Of a stretch of DNA of 21,842 bases, positions 21,341 to 21,842 are shown in pieces. Both the position numbers and the translations under genes were made by a program. This DNA comes from Armadillidium nasatum. Taxonomy: Eukaryota; Arthropoda; Malacostraca; Isopoda; Armadillidiidae. The stretch covers positions 20,001 to 41,842 of the forward strand of contig SEYY01004102.1 in assembly GCA_009176605.1 (NCBI GenBank), read 5' to 3'. A model generated the notes under the pieces. It saw nothing but the letters and a program-made list of their open reading frames with translations, ran no database searches and was not told the origin of the DNA. Within the stretch, counting starts at the first letter, position 1; every line of letters starts with the position of its first letter.

Positions 21341-21842
21341 ACCAGCTAGTACCTTTTAAATATTTTAATACATGCTTAGCTAATTGTAAATGTGCATTAT
21401 TTGGTTTATTCATATACTGAGATAAAAAGTATAGTATAGTTTTTCTAGTATAACTCATCAAATAAATTAAACTACCTACAATTTCTCTGTACAATGTACC
21501 ATCTGTTAACAATTTTGAATCACAATACTTAAGTTTATTAACACTAAGATCACTTGGAATTACATTATGATTACAATTACTCTTTTTTTAAATTTACTTA
21601 ATACTTTTTCAATATATTTTGATTGTTTCATACTAATACAGTTATTCTCAAATTTAAATTCAATACCTAAAAACACAGATAGTTGACCAAAACCTTTCAT
21701 TTTAAATTTATTTGGCAACATTGTTTTAACATCATTTAAAATATCAACATTTCTGGCAGCAATTATTATATCATCTACCCAAATTATTAATATAATACAA
21801 ATTTTGCATTTTGCATCAACCTTAATATAAACACATGTATCA
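21341..21842 (-). pseudogene. Ty1/copia retrotransposon reverse-transcriptase fragment
   Basis: On the minus strand, entering from beyond the right edge, the frame reads CVYIKV, then IIWVDDIIIAA (the copia form of the RT catalytic box, usually YVDD; here Trp replaces Tyr). FLGIEFKF, CISMKQSKYIEKVL and, after a one-base shift in the A run (plus-strand T run at about 21583-21589), the frame with YREIVGSLIYLM, ILYFLSQYMN and LAKHVLKYLKGT follow. This order is the C-terminal RT to connection region of copia Pol. The RNase H domain should follow but is replaced at about 21340 by unrelated sequence. The fragment is broken and truncated. No LTR is visible in the window. Confidence 0.88.

Overview
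This window looks like repeat-dense intergenic DNA from an animal nuclear genome. I infer an arthropod, most likely a decapod crustacean such as a crab. That rests on my memory that the endonuclease/reverse-transcriptase proteins of the LINEs here closely resemble crab jockey-like elements, and on the many long (AT)n arrays; I could not test it. I see no convincing host gene, no structural RNA gene, and no bacterial or viral genome organisation.

Layout, left to right. (1) 1-1935: a badly decayed plus-strand jockey-like LINE (copy A), interrupted by a ~360 bp near-perfect palindrome at 1340-1697. (2) 1936-3088: AT-rich DNA with nothing recognisable. (3) 3089-3241 (AT)n, then a plus-strand LINE (copy B, 3242-6394) with endonuclease and RT remnants and a 3' hairpin, then (AT)n to 6614. 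(4) 6625-10006: a DNA transposon with ~200 bp imperfect terminal inverted repeats and a minus-strand, intron-containing transposase pseudogene with DDE/RNase H-like signatures that I cannot place in a named superfamily. (5) (AT)n, a tRNA-derived SINE-like unit (10113-10403), (AT)n. (6) 10627-11563: unexplained AT-rich DNA. (7) (AT)n, a Tigger/pogo element (11718 to ~14046) whose 599-codon transposase is spoiled by two nonsense codons and one catalytic Asp-to-Asn change, then (AT)n. (8) 14211-19437: plus-strand LINE copy C, split by an antisense insertion of a related LINE, copy D (about 15459-18962, poly(A)-tailed). (9) 19438-21160: AT-rich DNA with simple repeats. (10) About 21161-21340: a small repeat-like block abutting a minus-strand Ty1/copia reverse-transcriptase fragment that runs off the right edge.

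The organising theme is nested transposition. Six of the seven long (AT)n arrays touch the edge of a mobile element. Two DNA transposons appear to sit inside (TA)n tracts, and each has lost its right-hand tip where the array begins. All protein-coding remnants are broken, so no element looks autonomous. The long-inverted-repeat transposon at 6625-10006 is the best candidate for something not yet well described.
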